A stretch of 25,000 nt of DNA, from contig CAJNDS010002421.1 in the NCBI GenBank assembly GCA_905221605.1, positions 167,426-192,425 on the forward strand, written 5' to 3'. The notes beneath the pieces were generated by a model. It saw only the letters and a list, made by a program, of their open reading frames with translations, searched no databases and was not told the origin of the DNA. Both the position numbers and the translations under genes were made by a program. Source of the DNA: Symbiodinium natans. Taxonomy: Eukaryota > Sar > Dinophyceae > Suessiales > Symbiodiniaceae. Shown in pieces: positions 22,616 through 25,000 of this stretch (the stretch's first letter is position 1; every line of letters starts with the position of its first letter).

Positions 22616-22624
22616 AAGGGGGAG
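22616..22624 (+). other. Polypurine tract
   Basis: AAGGGGGAG directly upstream of the 3' LTR; the usual primer for plus-strand synthesis. Its end sets the LTR start at CGCGGATG. Confidence 0.85.
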
Positions 22625-22880
22625 CGCGGATGACTCAGCAGCTGGTTTGTGGCATGGGTTCAAGGTCTACAGCACAGGAGCCCTTGCCACCTGCAGGACT
22701 TATTTTTTCGATAGTAGTCAACATGTATAGCATACAACGAGAGAAGTCCACATGTATAGTGTACAGTACTACTGAAGATGTCATAGGACAAGAACTCAGA
22801 TGTTGTTTGTTGTGTTGTTCCTGCTTGGTGGAAAAGAGAACCCTGCGTAACCCCGCTGTGGAGCTTCCTGCCCACACGAG
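22625..22880 (+). repeat. 3' LTR (256 bp)
   Basis: Base-for-base match by eye to 12500-12755. It is followed directly by ACCCT, the right target-site copy, and resumed CCCTAAA repeats. Confidence 0.95.
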
Positions 22881-22970
22881 ACCCTAAACCCTAAACCCCA
22901 AACCCTAAACCCTAAACCCTAAACCCTAAACCCTAAACCCTACACCCCAAACCCCAAACCCCAAACCCTA
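22881..22970 (-). repeat. CCCTAAA array, right side of the insertion site
   Basis: Heptamers with CCCCAAA and CCCTACA variants. Its first five bases (ACCCT, 22881-22885) are the right target-site duplication. Confidence 0.95.
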
Positions 22971-22976
22971 ATCCAG

Positions 22977-23059
22977 CCCAAGCCCGTGCCCAAGAAGGTC
23001 TCATGGAGCACTACTACCGTGTGGGAGACCTCAAGGCCCAATGGCTTTCAGGATGGAGG
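22977..23059 (+). other. Orphan exon of an unknown gene
   Basis: Between a CCAG acceptor and a GT donor-like GTTTTGGG, one frame reads AQARAQEGLMEHYYRVGD then LKAQWLSGW, a convincing helical protein segment. Flanked by CCCTAAA and TTTAGGG arrays like the other exons. It could belong to the interrupted gene left of the retrotransposon or to the Trm10-like gene on the right. Family not recognised. Confidence 0.45.
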
Positions 23060-23117
23060 GTTTTGGGTTTAGGGTTTAGGGTTTAGGGCTTAGGGCTTAG
23101 GGTTTAGGGTTTAGGGT
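23060..23117 (+). repeat. TTTAGGG array
   Basis: Eight heptamers, two of them CTTAGGG, following the orphan exon. Confidence 0.93.
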
Positions 23118-23464
23118 TACTCATCCACGAGGACGATTCATCCTAAGCCCTGAGCACCAAGCCCGAAACCCGAATAAAGTTCCATGCGTAAGCCTTGCTC
23201 CATGCTGTGTGCCGTTCGGGGCTTGCACGCCTTGGGACTGGCGTGCCCTGTGGAATTTGTGGGAACGGGATCTCGTCCATGGCACGATTGCGTGAGCTTT
23301 GTTAAACCAAAGCTGTTCTTTGGGTACCCCAGGTTTCAGTTCTAGAAACTTTATATTCTAACAAGAACCCAAAAGAGAGAAGAGACCCTCAACCCCAAAC
23401 CCTGATTCGAACCGACCATGCGCGCTGTTTTCGCATTGGAACCGGCCATTTTAAGAATCCTCAG
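23118..23464. other. Unique stretch, no gene firmly seen
   Basis: Mostly unique sequence with a few CCCGAAA/CCCCAAA heptamers at about 23160-23175 and 23385-23402. One short frame (VPCGICGNGISSMARLRELC) is possible but has no supported borders. Confidence 0.4.
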
Positions 23465-23515
23465 AGCACCCGATTAACGGTGAAGAAGAAGACCAAGCCA
23501 CCTCGGGATGCAGGG
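23465..23515 (+). other. Possible short exon, basic
   Basis: After CTCAG one frame reads STRLTVKKKTKPPRDAG up to a GT in GGGGTTTAGGG. Lies between CCCCAAACCCT-type and TTTAGGG repeats. It might be a 5' exon of the Trm10-like gene, whose N-termini are lysine/arginine-rich, but the link is not shown. Confidence 0.3.
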
Positions 23516-23594
23516 GTTTAGGGTTTAGGGTTTAGGGTTTAGGGTTTAGGGTTTAGGGTTTAGGGTTTAGGGTTTAGGGTTTAGGGTTTAGGGT
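23516..23594 (+). repeat. Perfect TTTAGGG array
   Basis: Eleven consecutive perfect heptamers in G-rich orientation, upstream of the Trm10-like gene. Confidence 0.97.
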
Positions 23595-23755
23595 ACGTTG
23601 CCCCATCACGGCCGAACCTATTGAATTAGAGAGCCTTGCGGTTTCACCGCACATCCTCTAGCTGAGTAGGGCGGTCGTGCAGCAGGGGATTCCGCAAGGC
23701 ACTTGCCATGGTGGTACTGTGATTCCGCAGCTTCGCCCGACCAAAGGCGATCACC
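23595..23755 (+). other. Upstream region of the Trm10-like gene
   Basis: Unique sequence, possibly 5' UTR or another exon: CCGCAG at about 23726-23731 is a candidate acceptor. GCGGTTTCACCGC (23638-23650) is a small hairpin. No recognised spliced-leader relic. Confidence 0.35.
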
Positions 23756-24845
23756 ATGCTGGCGCTGTCACCAAAAGTGACCTTTCCCCGCGTGGCTCCG
23801 CCCAGGAACGGGCACCACGGCGTGCGTGGTGTGGTCTCTGGGCGCATTGCGCTCCAAGCCGAGGGCGATGGCGCGCCACCGCCTCAGCGCCCTCGCGTGC
23901 TGGCATGGGCGCTGAGCCTCTGGGCAGCCTCCACGACCCCGATCCGGAGCTGGTGGCAGCGTGCCCGCAGTGGGCGCCAGCGCAACCGCGGACGGCGCCA
24001 GCAGGATGGCGCGGTCGGCGTGGTGGGCGCGGCACCCACGAGGGCAGCAGGCGGCAAGGGCGGCCCGGCGCCAGGCGAGCCGCGGCGGCGCCGGTACCCG
24101 CCGCTCCCGGAAGCCCCCAGCGGCCTCGCGCCCTGCGAGCGGCGCGCCTGGCGCAAGGAGCAGCGCTTCGAGCAGATGAAGGCCAGGCGCAAGGCGGGTC
24201 GCCCGGAGGAGCGGCGCAGGGCGGCCAGGCGCAAGAAGGCGCAGAGGCAGCAGCTGCTGGCGAAGATGACCGAGGAAGAGAAGCGGAGTTACTGGTTTGA
24301 AGAGAGGCGGAAGCAAGTTGAGATAGAAACCAGCTTAGCAAAGGCCTTCGAGCAAGGCCGGCCACGAGTTGTGATCAACTGCAGCTTCGGGGACTACATG
24401 CAAGACCGGGAGAACCGGTCCTTGGCGCAGCAGGTGAAACTCCTCTACTCGGAGGTGAAGCGCACGCAGGCAAATGTGCAGCTGCACCTCACCTCCCTAG
24501 GGCCAGACAACCCGGCCAGCTCCTACTTCGACAGTCTGGGACTACCCGGCTGGAAGATGCATGTGCACGAGCAGAGCGTCTGGGAGCTGTCCGAGCTCTT
24601 CCCACCCGAGGACCTGGTGATCCTGACGCCGGATGCGGGCTCTTGCCTAGAGACTGTGGAGGAGGACAAGATCTACGTGACTCGAGCCCGGAGTAGGCCC
24701 CCTATTTCCTTTTTGAGAGTTGGGGGGTTCCCTTGTAATCCCCTTCATAACCCCCCAAAAAAAGGCAGACCCTCTTTATATTCCTGGGTTCCTCCGAATT
24801 CTAGGTGATTGGCGGCCTCGTCGACCGACGACCTCAGAAGCACAG
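23756..24845 (+). CDS. TRM10: tRNA (guanine-9-N1)-methyltransferase, Trm10/TRMT10 family (partial)
   Basis: SPOUT-class SAM-dependent enzyme that methylates N1 of purine 9 in tRNA. Exon 23756-24676, intron 24677-24804, second exon from 24805 to about 24845 (GA donor inferred at 24846). Residues 1-125 are GC-rich, low-complexity and poorly conserved, so the ATG at 23756 is only a candidate start and part of this could be untranslated or intronic. Residues 127-190 are the Arg/Lys-rich N-terminal helix typical of Trm10. The catalytic fold begins with RVVINCSFGDYM (203-214), then SLAQQVKLLYSEVKR, VQLHLTSLG, ELFPPEDLVILTPDA and DKIY, which splicing joins to VIGGLVDRRPQKH. The C-terminal knot region (family TARLPL and the following helix) is missing beyond the CCCTAAA array at the window end. 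Codon usage is strongly GC-rich, unlike the islands around it. Confidence 0.88.
24677..24804 (+). other. 128-nt intron in the Trm10-like gene with internal hairpin
   Basis: GT...AG. Removing it turns a nonsense tail into the conserved KIY-VIGGLVDR. GTGA stands at the first intron bases and again at the first bases of the next exon. Inside, TTGGGGGGTT (24720-24729) and AACCCCCCAA (24749-24758) are perfect inverted repeats, next to T- and A-rich runs that extend the pairing imperfectly. Confidence 0.85.
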
Positions 24846-24848
24846 GAC

Positions 24849-25000
24849 CCTCAACCCTAAACCCTAACCCCTAAACCCTAAAACCCCAAACCCTAAACCC
24901 TAAACCATAAACCCTAATCTCTAAACCCTAAACCCTAAACCCTAAACCCTAAACCCTAAACCCTAAACCCTAAACCCTAAACCCTAAACCCTAAACCCTA
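24849..25000 (-). repeat. CCCTAAA array running off the window
   Basis: First part with CCCTAACC, CCCCAAA and CCATAAA variants, last 70 bases perfect. It follows the second Trm10 exon, so it is more likely an intronic array than a chromosome end. Confidence 0.95.

Larger units (their letters stand above)
12500..22880 (+). mobile_element. Ty1/copia-like LTR retrotransposon, complete but frame-interrupted
   Basis: A 10,381-bp element between two 256-bp LTRs, with tRNA-derived primer site, polypurine tract and 5-bp target duplication. Integrase lies upstream of reverse transcriptase, the Ty1/copia order. Domains run Gag, CCCH and CCHC zinc motifs, protease, cytosine-methyltransferase-like domain, integrase, dioxygenase-like domain, reverse transcriptase, RNase H and a C-terminal membrane-segment region. 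Copia elements are usually 5-6 kb, so this is a large member. Three single-base frame changes break one polyprotein into four open frames. I read the LTRs as identical, which implies recent insertion. Confidence 0.96.

Noticed and set aside
23751-24365. Long minus-strand open frames (up to 204 codons) and a + strand frame at 23677-24300
   Set aside because: They overlap the GC-rich Trm10 coding exon in other frames, are Ala/Arg/Pro-rich and lack family motifs.
24849-25000. A true chromosome end (telomere)
   Set aside because: The array follows a Trm10 exon whose C-terminus is missing, its orientation is that of a left end, and similar arrays are internal throughout.
1-25000. Random concatenation of telomere-bearing fragments by the assembler
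   Set aside because: Not fully excluded, but collinear, in-phase exons over 7 kb and a second such gene make pure artefact unlikely; individual repeat lengths may still be wrong.

Overview
This window looks like nuclear DNA of a dinoflagellate, perhaps Symbiodiniaceae or a relative. Three things suggest it: plant-type telomeric heptamer TTTAGGG/CCCTAAA scattered everywhere, introns with GC and GA donors whose first bases recur at the start of the next exon, and a Ty1/copia-like retrotransposon with the gag/pol layout seen in dinoflagellate genomes. No rRNA, tRNA, CRISPR array or bacterial-style operon was found.

About 1.45-8.8 kb: at first sight this is only telomeric repeats around short unique islands. 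Reading the islands shows a split gene on the + strand. At least twelve small exons (26-86 nt) join in order and in phase into about 234 codons of a short-chain dehydrogenase/reductase (NNAG, YxxxK, HPGVVATE, C-terminal RLWEFS). The introns are full of telomeric heptamers. The nucleotide-binding N-terminus must lie upstream of the window or is not recognisable.

About 10.05-11.93 kb: a second + strand split gene of the same kind, with at least seven exons, encodes an unidentified multi-pass membrane protein. Across the window, wherever one intron holds both orientations, TTTAGGG comes first and CCCTAAA second. The reverse switch happens only across an exon or an exon-like island.

12,500-22,880: a 10.4-kb Ty1/copia-like LTR retrotransposon sits in a CCCTAAA array. 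It has two 256-bp LTRs that I read as identical, a 5-bp duplication (ACCCT), a primer site matching a tRNA-Met anticodon arm, and a polypurine tract. Its product runs Gag (coiled coil, CCCH and CCHC zinc motifs), aspartic protease, cytosine-methyltransferase-like domain, integrase split by a long acidic insertion, Fe(II)/2-oxoglutarate-dioxygenase-like domain, Cys-rich linker, reverse transcriptase, RNase H, and a C-terminal region with a membrane segment. Three single-base frame changes in short base runs interrupt it.

22,881-25,000: telomeric repeats resume with two orphan exon-like islands, then the first part of a Trm10-family tRNA (guanine-9-N1) methyltransferase gene with a 128-nt intron. 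The gene runs into another telomeric array at the window end and is incomplete.
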